From positions 150,961 through 214,960 of the forward strand of contig JARVJP010000011.1 in assembly GCA_029776065.1 (NCBI GenBank): a DNA stretch of 64,000 nucleotides, read 5' to 3'. Source of the DNA: Nitrososphaeria archaeon. GTDB lineage: Archaea; Thermoproteota; Nitrososphaeria; JACIWG01. Made by a program: the position numbers and the translations under genes. The notes below the pieces were generated by a model. It was not told the origin of the DNA and made no database searches. It saw only the letters and a program-made list of their open reading frames with translations. Of this stretch, positions 52,621 to 61,769 are shown in pieces. Numbering within the stretch: the stretch's first letter is position 1; the number at the start of each line of letters is the position of its first letter.

Positions 52621-53085
52621 TTATAAACTTAACCTAGACTCTCTCTCAATTCTATCTAACTTTTCTATTTCCTTAAGGATCTTTAATCTCTTTTTCTCTA
52701 ACCTTTTCAACTTGACTTTAAGCATAACCCTTTTGAGTCTAATATCTTCTAAATCGTATTCGAATACGACATCCGTTCTCGGTGTAATCTTGTATAGCTC
52801 TATTGCTTGAATCTCATCATTTAAAATGATCTTTGGAATAATCCTTTGGGTGAGGAAGTAGATTTTCTGCGGTCGCCCCTCTACTTCTTTCCTCACACTT
52901 TTTGATTCCACTATTCCTACCTTTTCTAAAAAGTTGAGGTGCTTCAAGACAGCGGGGATGCTAATGTTGATCTCCTCGGCTATTTCCTTCATAGAAAGAG
53001 GGCGTTTTTCTAGCATTTCCACTATGCGGAACCTGTTGTATGCCCCCATTATTTGGAATAGTTGGTCGATTAGTTGGTCGGCCAT
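52621..53085 (-). CDS. ArsR-type winged-helix regulator (Phr-like context)
   Basis: 154-aa DNA-binding protein. Winged helix at residues 12-75 (FRIVEMLEKRPLSMKEIAEEINISIPAVLKHLNFLEKVG), wing with GRPQKIYFLT, then a long charged C-terminal coiled coil. Divergent from hsp20 and cdc48 with a shared TTTATAAA box 27 nt before ATG 53085, suggesting a leaderless mRNA and autoregulation. In Pyrococcus, the ArsR-like Phr represses hsp20, an AAA+ ATPase gene and itself. Same gene set here, so a heat-shock repressor is the likely role. Confidence 0.78.
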   Translation of the reverse strand: MADQLIDQLFQIMGAYNRFRIVEMLEKRPLSMKEIAEEINISIPAVLKHLNFLEKVGIVESKSVRKEVEGRPQKIYFLTQRIIPKIILNDEIQAIELYKITPRTDVVFEYDLEDIRLKRVMLKVKLKRLEKKRLKILKEIEKLDRIERESRLSL

Positions 53086-53103
53086 CGCCTTTATATTATA
53101 TAG

Positions 53104-53137
53104 AAAGGTTTATAAACTTAACCTTTGGTTAATTAAC
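53104..53137. promoter_or_regulatory. Shared promoter and candidate heat-shock operator
   Basis: In the 65-nt gap between the ArsR gene and hsp20, AAAGGTT (53104-53110) and AACCTTT (53120-53126) form an inverted repeat enclosing TATAAACTT. The self-complementary TTTATAAA at 53109-53116 can serve as TATA box in both directions. A second perfect 10-bp palindrome, GTTAATTAAC, lies at 53128-53137 next to the hsp20 start. This is the expected location for a Phr-type repressor site. Confidence 0.55.
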
Positions 53138-53150
53138 TGGTGGTAAAAAA

Positions 53151-53660
53151 ATGGAGGATGATAAAAGAAAAAACTATGAAGACTTCTTTGAAGCGCTCGA
53201 AGATATGGTAGACCAAGCAATCGAAGAGATGGAAAGGTCTATGAGGAGCCTACTTAGAAGCGATTACTTCAAGAGCTTTGAGAGACCCAAGCTTTACGGA
53301 TTCTCCATCCAAATGGACGAAAAAGGCATTCCAAAGATAACTAAGTTTGGTGATAGCTGGAGCTCACCTAAGGGGGTTAGGACACCGTATTATGATCAAT
53401 ACGTTGATAAGAACAGGAATCAGCTCGTACTAATCTTTGAGCTGCCAGGTGTTGAAAGGGAAGATATTAAAGTAAAGACATCTCCTAACAAGTTGATATT
53501 AGAGGCTAAAAGAGACGACAGAGAATACAGGGCTGAAGTTGATCTAGAGACTGAAGTTGATCCTTCCTCTGCAATATCAACCTTTAAAAACGGCCTTCTA
53601 ACAATAAACGTAAAGCTTAAAGAACACGGAAACGAGTTTACAGATATAAGTATCGTATAG
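53151..53660 (+). CDS. Small heat-shock protein Hsp20
   Basis: 169-aa alpha-crystallin-domain chaperone that binds unfolding proteins. The domain runs from about residue 88 (QLVLIFELPGVEREDIKVK) to the end, with GLLTINV as the conserved edge motif. The first 85 residues form an acidic helix-rich arm for oligomer assembly. It is followed after 6-15 nt by cdc48, so both are probably induced together. Confidence 0.92.
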   Translation: MEDDKRKNYEDFFEALEDMVDQAIEEMERSMRSLLRSDYFKSFERPKLYGFSIQMDEKGIPKITKFGDSWSSPKGVRTPYYDQYVDKNRNQLVLIFELPGVEREDIKVKTSPNKLILEAKRDDREYRAEVDLETEVDPSSAISTFKNGLLTINVKLKEHGNEFTDISIV

Positions 53661-53675
53661 ATAAAGGTGGGTGGT

Positions 53676-55844
53676 ATGAGCGACGTAATTAAACTACAAG
53701 TAATGGAAGCCTATACACGGGACGTGGGTAGAGGAATAGCTAGGGTTGATTACTCCATTATGGACCTATTGCAGGCGCACACGGGGGACGTGATCGAAGT
53801 TAAAGGAAGAAAGAGAACCGTAGCTAAAGTCCTTCCAGTTCATCCGTCTGATGAAGGAAAGGATATTATCAGAGTTGACGGTATCACAAGAAATAATGCT
53901 GATGTTCCCCTAGGAGACACTGTCTTCGTTCGAAAGATCAACGCTCTTCCTGCTGAAAAAATCACCCTAATTCCTCCTGAAGGTTACCCACCGCTTGACA
54001 AGAGGTATTTTGCAGAGGTGTTGGAAAGCCTCGCTGTCACGAAAGGGGATAATATTATGGTTCCTTACTTTGGAAGTAAGCTTATTTTCAACGTACTTGC
54101 AATAAGTCCTAATGTAGACGCTGTGGTTATAACAAAGAGAACCGAATTCATCATCTCTGAAAGAGGGGAGGCCCTTAAAGGTGTCCCACAGGTAACTTAC
54201 GAAGATATCGGCGGTCTTAAAGATGAAATTCAAAAGGTGCGTGAGATGATCGAGCTTCCTTTAAGGCATCCAGAGATCTTCGAAAGGTTAGGGATAGAGC
54301 CACCTAAAGGTGTTCTACTCTACGGTCCACCTGGTACTGGGAAGACCCTCCTAGCAAAAGCTGTTGCAAATGAGAGCAACGCGTACTTTATAAGTATTGG
54401 CGGCCCAGAAATAATGAGTAAATACTATGGGGAATCTGAGGCAAGGCTTAGAGAAATCTTTAAAGAAGCTAAGGAAAAAGCCCCGTCTATAATATTTATA
54501 GATGAAATCGACTCGATCGCGTCTAAAAGAGAGGAAGTAACTGGCGAAGTTGAGAGGCGTGTCGTCAGTCAGCTTCTATCGCTTATGGATGGACTAGAGG
54601 CTAGAGGAAAGGTGATTGTGATCGCTGCAACTAACAGACCTAACGCTCTTGACCCTGCCCTCAGGAGACCCGGTCGGTTCGATAGAGAAATCGAGATCAA
54701 GGTCCCTGATAAAAAGGGAAGGTTGGAGATCTTGCAGATACATACAAGGAACATGCCTTTAGCACCTGATGTTGACATAGAGAAATTCGCTGCTATAACA
54801 CATGGTTTCGTTGGAGCCGACTTAGAATACTTGTGTAAAGAAGCTGGTATGAAAGCGATAAGACGTGTTCTCCCTGAACTTAAGCTTGAAGAGGAGAGAC
54901 TAAACTATGACACATTAAACAAGTTGCAAGTAACTCAAGCAGACTTTGAGAAGGCTTTAAAAGACGTTCAGCCTTCTGCTCTAAGAGAAGTCTTCTTGGA
55001 GTCACCGAATGTTAGATGGTCTGTAGTAGGTGGTCTCGAAGGTGTTAAGAGGGAATTACAGGAAGCTATTGAATGGCCTCTAAGATACCCTGAAGTTTAC
55101 AAAAGAGTTGGGTACAAGATGCCGAAGGGGATACTACTCTACGGTCCACCTGGTACTGGGAAGACTCTATTAGCAAAGGCTGTAGCTACAGAAAGTGAAG
55201 TTAATTTCATCAGTGTTCGAGGCCCAGAATTACTTTCCAAATGGGTTGGAGAATCAGAGAAAGGAATCCGAGAAGTATTTAGAAAGGCAAGGCAAGCAGC
55301 GCCATGCATAATCTTCTTCGATGAAGTTGACTCTATTGCACCAGTCCGAGGATATGGTCTAGGAGAGAGCATGGTAACCGAGCGTGTCGTCAGCCAACTC
55401 TTAACCGAACTTGACGGCATACAAGAATTACAGGATGTCATTGTACTTGCTGCTACAAACCGTATTGACATGGTTGACCCAGCGCTTCTCAGAGCTGGTA
55501 GATTCGACAAGTTGATATTCGTTCCACTACCAGACAGAACAGCTAGAAGACAGATACTTGAAATTCATTTCAAAGAAAGGCCTTTGGCTCCTGATGTTAA
55601 TTTGGACAGAGTTGCTGACATTACCGACGGCTTTTCTGGTGCCGATCTAGCTGCAGTAGCTAACACATCAATATCACAGGTTGTCCAAGAGTTCGTATCT
55701 AAGTATCCCACGCCAGAAGAAGCTAAGAAGCACGCTGAAGAAGCCATGATAACTCAGAAGCATGTAGATGACGCAATCAACAAAGTGCGCTCTACCAAAG
55801 AGGGGCGAATCCCAGAAAAGGAGATCAAACCATACTACAGGTAA
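53676..55844 (+). CDS. Cdc48/VAT-type AAA ATPase
   Basis: Hexameric unfoldase of the Cdc48/p97/VAT family. N-terminal double-psi barrel ([16 protein letters not shown]), then two AAA modules each with Walker A GPPGTGKT (residues ~215 and ~490) and Walker B ([10 protein letters not shown] and [10 protein letters not shown]), plus second-region-of-homology arginines. ATG 53676 follows a purine-rich AAAGGTGGGTGG site; GTG 53667 is the alternative. It lies downstream of hsp20 in an apparent heat-shock operon, and it would supply unfolded substrates to the proteasome. Confidence 0.95.
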   Translation: MSDVIKLQVMEAYTRDVGRGIARVDYSIMDLLQAHTGDVIEVKGRKRTVAKVLPVHPSDEGKDIIRVDGITRNNADVPLGDTVFVRKINALPAEKITLIPPEGYPPLDKRYFAEVLESLAVTKGDNIMVPYFGSKLIFNVLAISPNVDAVVITKRTEFIISERGEALKGVPQVTYEDIGGLKDEIQKVREMIELPLRHPEIFERLGIEPPKGVLLYGPPGTGKTLLAKAVANESNAYFISIGGPEIMSKYYGESEARLREIFKEAKEKAPSIIFIDEIDSIASKREEVTGEVERRVVSQLLSLMDGLEARGKVIVIAATNRPNALDPALRRPGRFDREIEIKVPDKKGRLEILQIHTRNMPLAPDVDIEKFAAITHGFVGADLEYLCKEAGMKAIRRVLPELKLEEERLNYDTLNKLQVTQADFEKALKDVQPSALREVFLESPNVRWSVVGGLEGVKRELQEAIEWPLRYPEVYKRVGYKMPKGILLYGPPGTGKTLLAKAVATESEVNFISVRGPELLSKWVGESEKGIREVFRKARQAAPCIIFFDEVDSIAPVRGYGLGESMVTERVVSQLLTELDGIQELQDVIVLAATNRIDMVDPALLRAGRFDKLIFVPLPDRTARRQILEIHFKERPLAPDVNLDRVADITDGFSGADLAAVANTSISQVVQEFVSKYPTPEEAKKHAEEAMITQKHVDDAINKVRSTKEGRIPEKEIKPYYR

Positions 55845-55884
55845 AACAAACAATTTATTACACTCATATTTTCCCTTTTGATAC

Positions 55885-57459
55885 ATGGGCATAATAGGAA
55901 AAGGTACTTGGATAGACCTAGTGGCACATAGAGTAATAGAAAGAGAAAAGAGCCTAGGCCGCCCCCTTAATCTTATACGTGTAGAAAGTGGGATTGGAGC
56001 ATCAGGCATCCCTCATGTTGGTAGCTTAGCTGATGCTGCAAGGGCTGCAGCAGTGAAATTAGCTTTAGAAAACCTTGGATACAAGTCAGAGTTCATCGCC
56101 TTTTCAGATGACATGGATGGCCTTAGAAAGGTGCCTTTCGGTCTTCCAAGCTGGTTGAATGATTATCTTGCTTTTCCAGTGTCTTCTATACCAGATCCCT
56201 ACAAGTGCCATGAGAACTATGGCGCCCACATGAGTTCTATGCTTATTGACGCTATGGATAAGTGTGGTATCCAATACTCCTTTATGAGCGGTCGTGAAGC
56301 TTACAAAAAAGGAATTTATGACGATCAAATTGCCAAGATACTTGATAATGTTGATGCGATAGGTAAAGCAATAGAAGAAATCACAGGACAGACAAAGTTC
56401 CAGTTCCAGCTACCTTATTTCCCAATTTGCGAGAAATGCGGGCGAATATATCTACCAAAAGCTGTAAAATATGAAAAGGAAACTAGGAAAGTTCTATACA
56501 GGTGCGAAGGAGCTGAAATCAGGAAAAAATTCCTAAAAGGATGTGGATATGAAGGAGAAGTAAAGGCTAGTTCATTAAATGGCAAGTTAGCTTGGAAGGT
56601 TGAATTCGCAGCTCGATGGGCAGCGCTCGACATAAGATATGAAGCATATGGTAAAGATATCGCAGACTCAGTTAAGGTAAATGACTGGGTTGCTGATAAC
56701 ATCCTCGGATACCCACATCCCTCGCATGTCAGATATGAGATGTTCTTAGATAAGGGAGGGAAGAAGATATCCAAATCAGCTGGTAATGTCTTCACCCCTC
56801 AAACGTGGCTAAATTACGGGACACCACAGTCTTTACTTCTGCTCCTGTTCAAGAGAATAGTAGGAACTAGAGTATTGTCCATTGAGGACATCCCAAATTA
56901 CATGGATGAAGTAGACCAGTTAGAGGATCTTTATTTCGCTAAAAAAGACACAAAGGATATGTGGGAGATCAAAGCAAAAGGTCTTTACGAATATATTAAC
57001 TTGCTCAACCCACCAGAGAAACCCTCCCAACATGTATCGTACTCTTTACTAGTCCAACTATGTACAGTAGCGCCCCAGGGGAAGGAGTTAGAATATGTAG
57101 TTAACAAACTGAGGCGGTATGGAATGATAAAGGACCTTGACGATAGACTCATTCAAAAGATACAATTAGCATTAAACTGGGCAAAGGACATGAACGTAGT
57201 TGAAAGAAAGATGGTGCAAATCAATGAAAAGGAGAAACGACTTATCAGCGAATTTGTAAACAGCTTAACATCCAACGACCCAAAGGCTATACAATATTCG
57301 GTGTTCGAGATAGCTAAAAGAAATCAAGTGGAACCAAAGGAGTTCTTCAAAACCCTTTACAAAATCTTTATCGGTACAGAGAGTGGTCCAAGACTAGGTC
57401 CTTATTTAGTCGACCTAGGTGTCGATAAAGCTAGGGAAGTACTCAAAACATATCTCTAA
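55885..57459 (+). CDS. lysS: Lysyl-tRNA synthetase, class I
   Basis: 524-aa class I LysRS, the archaeal form unrelated to bacterial class II LysRS. The HIGH equivalent is PHVGSLADA near residue 40, a CxxC zinc knuckle region starts CEKCGR at about residue 180, and KKISKSAGNV is the KMSKS loop. The C-terminal helical bundle is complete. A TATTACACTCATATT stretch precedes it. Confidence 0.95.
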   Translation: MGIIGKGTWIDLVAHRVIEREKSLGRPLNLIRVESGIGASGIPHVGSLADAARAAAVKLALENLGYKSEFIAFSDDMDGLRKVPFGLPSWLNDYLAFPVSSIPDPYKCHENYGAHMSSMLIDAMDKCGIQYSFMSGREAYKKGIYDDQIAKILDNVDAIGKAIEEITGQTKFQFQLPYFPICEKCGRIYLPKAVKYEKETRKVLYRCEGAEIRKKFLKGCGYEGEVKASSLNGKLAWKVEFAARWAALDIRYEAYGKDIADSVKVNDWVADNILGYPHPSHVRYEMFLDKGGKKISKSAGNVFTPQTWLNYGTPQSLLLLLFKRIVGTRVLSIEDIPNYMDEVDQLEDLYFAKKDTKDMWEIKAKGLYEYINLLNPPEKPSQHVSYSLLVQLCTVAPQGKELEYVVNKLRRYGMIKDLDDRLIQKIQLALNWAKDMNVVERKMVQINEKEKRLISEFVNSLTSNDPKAIQYSVFEIAKRNQVEPKEFFKTLYKIFIGTESGPRLGPYLVDLGVDKAREVLKTYL

Positions 57460-57549
57460 CAAGATCCACTAGTAAAATTTTTTTGACAGTAAACAATATT
57501 TTTAGAACCTTTACTAATTTAATTAGTTCAGAGCTAAACAAAAACAATA

Positions 57550-57888
57550 ATGAGCAAACCCGAAGAAAAACTAGTGCAAGTAAAAACTGTAACCAAAGAG
57601 TATAGCGAACTACATCAAGTTTTAAAAACCTCTAGCACAAGCTTAAAATCTACTACAGTAAAGTCAAATATCAACAACGTTAGACGTTCAAAGAATTTTG
57701 GTAATAACCTATCAAAATTAGGAGTTGCTCTAATACTGTTCCCAGACCCCACAATATCCGACCTACTAGGAAGTATCATGGTACTATCAGGGCAATACCT
57801 TCAAAGAAGATCACCTATAGGAATAAAAGAGGCGCAAAAAGAGTTCCGTAAGATCAGCGAAGAAATCGGTAACGTTCACATGTTTTAA
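57550..57888 (+). CDS. Hypothetical protein, one or two hydrophobic segments
   Basis: 112 aa with a Ser/Thr/Lys-rich N-terminal half (residues 1-50), then a hydrophobic stretch LGVALILFPDPTISDLLGSIMVLSG at residues 57-81 that could be a hairpin in the membrane, and a charged helix at the end. No family recognised. Located between lysS and the histidine kinase. Confidence 0.6.
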   Translation: MSKPEEKLVQVKTVTKEYSELHQVLKTSSTSLKSTTVKSNINNVRRSKNFGNNLSKLGVALILFPDPTISDLLGSIMVLSGQYLQRRSPIGIKEAQKEFRKISEEIGNVHMF

Positions 57889-57936
57889 CAGTCTGCTAAA
57901 ATAAAAGGAATGTATAAAATTTTAGTTCAATCAAAA

Positions 57937-58077
57937 ATGGAAAAAATTTTGTACTGGTTGACAAGTGATTCAACCTTAACAAGATCAAGATCCTTGATAT
58001 TACTTGTTGTGATTAAAAAGGCGCTGCTTTCACTGGAGGAGAAAGAATTCACTATAAAGTATCTTGCTACACAATAA
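57937..58077 (+). CDS. Possible 46-aa protein with leaderless promoter
   Basis: ATG 57937 is followed by 46 codons with a hydrophobic/helical middle (RSRSLILLVVIKKALLSL) and a charged end. A TGTATAAAAT box at 57911-57920 is 22-26 nt before the ATG, the spacing seen at other genes here. No other coding evidence in this 255-nt gap. Could be a small regulatory or membrane-associated protein. Confidence 0.4.
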   Translation: MEKILYWLTSDSTLTRSRSLILLVVIKKALLSLEEKEFTIKYLATQ

Positions 58078-58143
58078 TTAATTTTGTGAATGGAAAAGAT
58101 GTATACAAGTGTTTCAAAATACGGTGTAATGAACAGCTAGAGG

Positions 58144-60036
58144 TTATACACTAAGTTCGTCTCTTAAACTTATTGGGAATACTATTGTGAACGTTGAACC
58201 CTCATCTGTTTTGCTCTCAACAAATATTTGGCCTTTATGTGTTTCGATAAGCCTTTTGGCAACGCTAAGGCCGAGACCTTGTCCTTGAGCCTTTGTTGTA
58301 AAGAATGGCGTAAAAAGTTTTTCCAGCACTTCCTTTGGCATTCCGATACCAGTGTCTTTTACACTGATGTAAACCTTGTCCTCCTTATGATAAGCCTTTA
58401 TTGTAAGTAGGCCTCCCTTAGGCATGGCCTGTAATGCGTTCAATACGATGTTATATAGTGCACGTTCAATCACTAGTTGATCTAAGAATATCCTTGGTAA
58501 GTCTTTTTCAACTTCAATGGATAATCCTACATTTTCTGGTACTTCAATTTCCCTTATAACTTTGTCGAGAAGTTGTTGAAGATTTGTCCCTTCCAAATTT
58601 AATATAATCGGCCTCGAATAAGCTTGCAGATCCGAGACGATCTTGTCCATGTACTTGACCCTTTCTTTTAAAGTTTCTAGATGTTTGAACAAATTTTCTT
58701 TTTTATCATCTGGTATATTTAGAGTGTTTATCTCATGAGACATGGAGTATACTACATTGTACAACGTTTGTAGTGGGTTCCTTAGGTCATGCCCAATCAT
58801 CATTGAAGACTGTCCAACAGCAGCTAAACGTTCTGACTCCATCACCCTCTTTTCAAGTGCCTTTCTTTCAGAAATGTCTTTGACTGCGATGCAGGCTCTA
58901 ATTACTTCATAACCTCTAACTAATGGTATAATGTCAACTTCCACGCTGATTGTCTCTCCATCTTTTTTCATCAGTTCTGTCTCCAAAGACCCTTGTCTTT
59001 TATCAGATAACACAAATGAAAGGAGCGACCGTACTTTTGGCTTTTCAGACTCTTTAAAAAGGTCTACGAACTCGCGTCCAACAAGCTCTCCTGTATTATA
59101 TTTTAGCCTATTTTCTGTGGTAGGGGAGGCATAAATGATGTGGCCATTTAAATCCGTTTCAAAGATGGTTTCAAAGATGTTTTCTACGACACTTCTGAAC
59201 CTTTCTTCGGAAAGAGAGAGTTGAACCTCCTTTTCCTTCAACTCCTTGAACATTAGATCGTATGGCTGCGAGAGACCTATGCGGATGATGGCCAAGTACA
59301 TCATGTAGGATGAGCAAATTTTGAATAAATGCCCTATAATAGAAAATGCGTCTTGAAAGCCAAAGTATAAAGTAAGAAACCACTCGGAAAGGATGGTCGC
59401 AAAGATCGATATGGACAAAAGTCTATAAACTTTAAAGTCAAACTTTTCGCGCTTCTGACGCAATAGGATGTAGGAGGCTAAAAGTACCGTGATTATGGCA
59501 TATTCCAGAGCGACCTTGTACCCTGTTAATCCAACTTCTGAAATATAAAATGGTGGAAGAAAACTTGGATAAAAGAATATTATTAAAACTGAAATTGTGG
59601 TTACTACAACTAGCCCGACGTTCAAAAGCCACACCCTAATCTTCCTGTCAATGAACAAAGGTGCTACAAAAAGACAGGAAGCGTAAACCAGTCTCGCAGC
59701 AAGCCAAAGTGATATTGAATGGTTCGAAGTAAATCCTTGAAATAGGTTCATTCCAGGATATGCAAGAGTATGAAGTAGATCAATAAACGCAATAAAAATG
59801 AAGGTCGTTCCCAATATTGAAAAATAGTTGTTTTTCAAATATCTCCTACTATTGGCATAGAACATGAATATCGCAACATAGATAATTATGCTGATAGCCT
59901 CTACTAAGGTGTGGAAGAGTAGGAAATTGTATAAACTCACAAGCGAGAGACTTGTGAAGATGGTTAACGCAATCAATAAGTAAAAAAGGTATTCCAGAGA
60001 ATTTGGCTTTTCGAGTATCCTTTCCCCCAAATTCAC
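58144..60036 (-). CDS. Histidine kinase with MASE3, PAS and HATPase domains
   Basis: 630-aa membrane sensor kinase. Residues 15-255 carry about seven helices with the MASE3-type signature FIDLLHTLAYPGM; residues 280-390 form a PAS domain (SVVENIFETIFETDLNGHIIYAS); the H-box GHDLRNPLQ supplies the phosphorylated His at about residue 420; and the ATPase domain has the N-box VLNALQAMP, DTGIGMP and a final G-box GQGLGLSV. No response regulator adjoins it. Signal unknown. Confidence 0.88.
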   Translation of the reverse strand: MNLGERILEKPNSLEYLFYLLIALTIFTSLSLVSLYNFLLFHTLVEAISIIIYVAIFMFYANSRRYLKNNYFSILGTTFIFIAFIDLLHTLAYPGMNLFQGFTSNHSISLWLAARLVYASCLFVAPLFIDRKIRVWLLNVGLVVVTTISVLIIFFYPSFLPPFYISEVGLTGYKVALEYAIITVLLASYILLRQKREKFDFKVYRLLSISIFATILSEWFLTLYFGFQDAFSIIGHLFKICSSYMMYLAIIRIGLSQPYDLMFKELKEKEVQLSLSEERFRSVVENIFETIFETDLNGHIIYASPTTENRLKYNTGELVGREFVDLFKESEKPKVRSLLSFVLSDKRQGSLETELMKKDGETISVEVDIIPLVRGYEVIRACIAVKDISERKALEKRVMESERLAAVGQSSMMIGHDLRNPLQTLYNVVYSMSHEINTLNIPDDKKENLFKHLETLKERVKYMDKIVSDLQAYSRPIILNLEGTNLQQLLDKVIREIEVPENVGLSIEVEKDLPRIFLDQLVIERALYNIVLNALQAMPKGGLLTIKAYHKEDKVYISVKDTGIGMPKEVLEKLFTPFFTTKAQGQGLGLSVAKRLIETHKGQIFVESKTDEGSTFTIVFPISLRDELSV

Positions 60037-60281
60037 ACCTGTTCTACTATTTTCATTCCATAAGCTCTTTTTGTTAATAAAGTTTTCTTGCTTCCCTATT
60101 AAATTCGATCAGCCGGCATGAGAGAAAGTTTATTCTAATTTTTTTTACTCTATATTTATTTGTCTATGCTTTAGATGTAAAACTTTCGTTAGCTAAGTCA
60201 AGAAAATTATTAACATCGCCACTGAGTTCCTCAACGTTCTCGGAAACACATTTTTAAGTACCTAAAACAATGAGACAAGGT

Positions 60282-60357
60282 GGGCCCGTGGCCCAGTACG
60301 GATTAAGGCATCGGCCTGCGGAGCCGGGGATCGTGGGTTCAAATCCCACCGGGCCCG
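60282..60357 (+). tRNA. tRNA-Arg (anticodon GCG)
   Basis: Acceptor GGGCCCG pairs with CGGGCCC; anticodon stem TCGGC/GCCGG has loop CTGCGGA, giving anticodon GCG for arginine CGC codons. T arm is GTGGG-TTCAAAT-CCCAC; discriminator G and no encoded CCA (TCA follows). No intron. A TTTTTAAG box lies about 30 nt upstream. Confidence 0.95.
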
Positions 60358-60359
60358 TC

Positions 60360-60476
60360 ATGTGGATCAAATTAGTATTCTATGTTCTCATAACGTTTAT
60401 ATGGGCAGTTGTATTTCATATGATTTATAAGTTGAACGTAGATGGTGTTCCAAGAGGGAGAGCGTTATGTCTCTAA
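60360..60476 (+). CDS. Possible 38-aa single-span membrane protein upstream of the M50 protease
   Basis: ATG 60360 begins 2 nt after the tRNA-Arg discriminator. The frame encodes a hydrophobic helix (LVFYVLITFIWAVVFHMIY) and a short basic end, and it overlaps the M50 start by 10 nt. Processing of the tRNA by RNase Z would leave an RNA with this ATG almost at its 5' end. No family is recognised; a chance frame is possible. Confidence 0.35.
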   Translation: MWIKLVFYVLITFIWAVVFHMIYKLNVDGVPRGRALCL

Positions 60477-61582
60477 AAATTATTAGTCTTCTAGGTATTC
60501 CAGTGAAACTTCATTATACACTGGTTTTAGGTGCTATATTTATATCTTGGACACTTGCTGTAGGCTACTTGCCTTCTGAATATCCTGGATTATCTTCTAT
60601 GACTTACTGGATGATTGGTGTAATAAGCGCTGTTCTGCTTTTCGCATCAGTTTTAGTTCATGAATTGGCACATTCACATATCGCCAAGAAGAATGGCTTA
60701 CCTGTGAAACGTATCGTTCTCTTTATCTTTGGTGGGGTATCAGAAATTGAGGAGGAACCAAAGGAAGCCCACATCGAATTAAGGATGGCTTTAGCAGGTC
60801 CCCTTACTAGTTTCCTTATCGCTTTAGCCCTATGGTCACTACAATATATAGCACGTGCATTTGAAGCTAGCGTTATCATATATGCGCCATTAGAATATGG
60901 TGCATATATTAATGCAGTATTAGGCGGTTTTAATCTACTTCCAGCCTTTCCACTAGACGGTGGGCGTGTCTTTAGAGCGGGGATTTGGTATTGGAAGAAA
61001 GATTTGATAAAGGCAACTAGAATAGCGACTAAGATGGGTGTTTTTTTCGCGTACTTGATGATTTTTGGCGGTCTAGTATTAATCATAGGAGGCATATTTA
61101 TTGGAGGTCTATGGTTGACATTAATCGGGTGGTTTTTAAAAAGTGGAGCTGAATCGAGTTATAGGCACACCATTATAGGAGAAGCTTTGGCTGGTGTTAA
61201 AATAAGGGATATAATGACACGTGAGGTACATACCGTAGATCCTGATTACTCAATTAAGGAAGTTGTGGAAATGCGATTTTCCCAATATAAGCATACAGGA
61301 TTCCCAGTTGAGAAAGACATGAAACTACTTGGTATAATTACAATCGAAGACATAAGAAAAATTCCTAGAGAAAAATGGCAAGAAACAAAGGTAAATGAAG
61401 CTATGACGGCTTGCGAGAAATTGACATGTGCAAGTCCCGATGAACCAGCGGTTGATGCACTTATTAAAATGTCAAAGCATAATATAGGGCGTCTCCCTGT
61501 TCAAGATAATGGGAAACTTGTTGGAATTATAACACGTAGTGACATATTACATGCCATTCGCATTAGAACCGAACTAGGTTAA
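60467..61582 (+). CDS. Site-2-protease family (M50) metalloprotease with CBS pair
   Basis: 371-aa intramembrane protease. The HExxH zinc motif is in LVHELAHSH at about residue 66, and the second motif AFPLDGGRVFRAG at about residue 166 supplies the Asp ligand. About six helices precede a cytoplasmic tandem CBS domain (residues 245-365), which commonly binds adenine nucleotides. ATG 60467 follows a GAGGGAG site. Substrate unknown; possible control of membrane-bound regulators. Confidence 0.92.
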   Translation: MSLKIISLLGIPVKLHYTLVLGAIFISWTLAVGYLPSEYPGLSSMTYWMIGVISAVLLFASVLVHELAHSHIAKKNGLPVKRIVLFIFGGVSEIEEEPKEAHIELRMALAGPLTSFLIALALWSLQYIARAFEASVIIYAPLEYGAYINAVLGGFNLLPAFPLDGGRVFRAGIWYWKKDLIKATRIATKMGVFFAYLMIFGGLVLIIGGIFIGGLWLTLIGWFLKSGAESSYRHTIIGEALAGVKIRDIMTREVHTVDPDYSIKEVVEMRFSQYKHTGFPVEKDMKLLGIITIEDIRKIPREKWQETKVNEAMTACEKLTCASPDEPAVDALIKMSKHNIGRLPVQDNGKLVGIITRSDILHAIRIRTELG

Positions 61583-61769
61583 AAACTCTGTTTTCAACTT
61601 TTTATCGAACACTGAAGTTTTTTGGTGAGGGAAGGGTTAACAGGCTTATAAAGCTAATTGCTTGAACAAACTTGAAGAGGGCCTTTATAATTTTCTAATT
61701 TTATCGTCTTATTTCTTAACTGTTTCTTACACAAAGCTTATATCTGTGAAATAAAAAAAGGTTTATTGT

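Noticed and set aside
60270..60476. 68-codon frame across tRNA-Arg
   Set aside because: The first 30 codons are the tRNA; only the part from ATG 60360 could be a separate small ORF, reported at low confidence.
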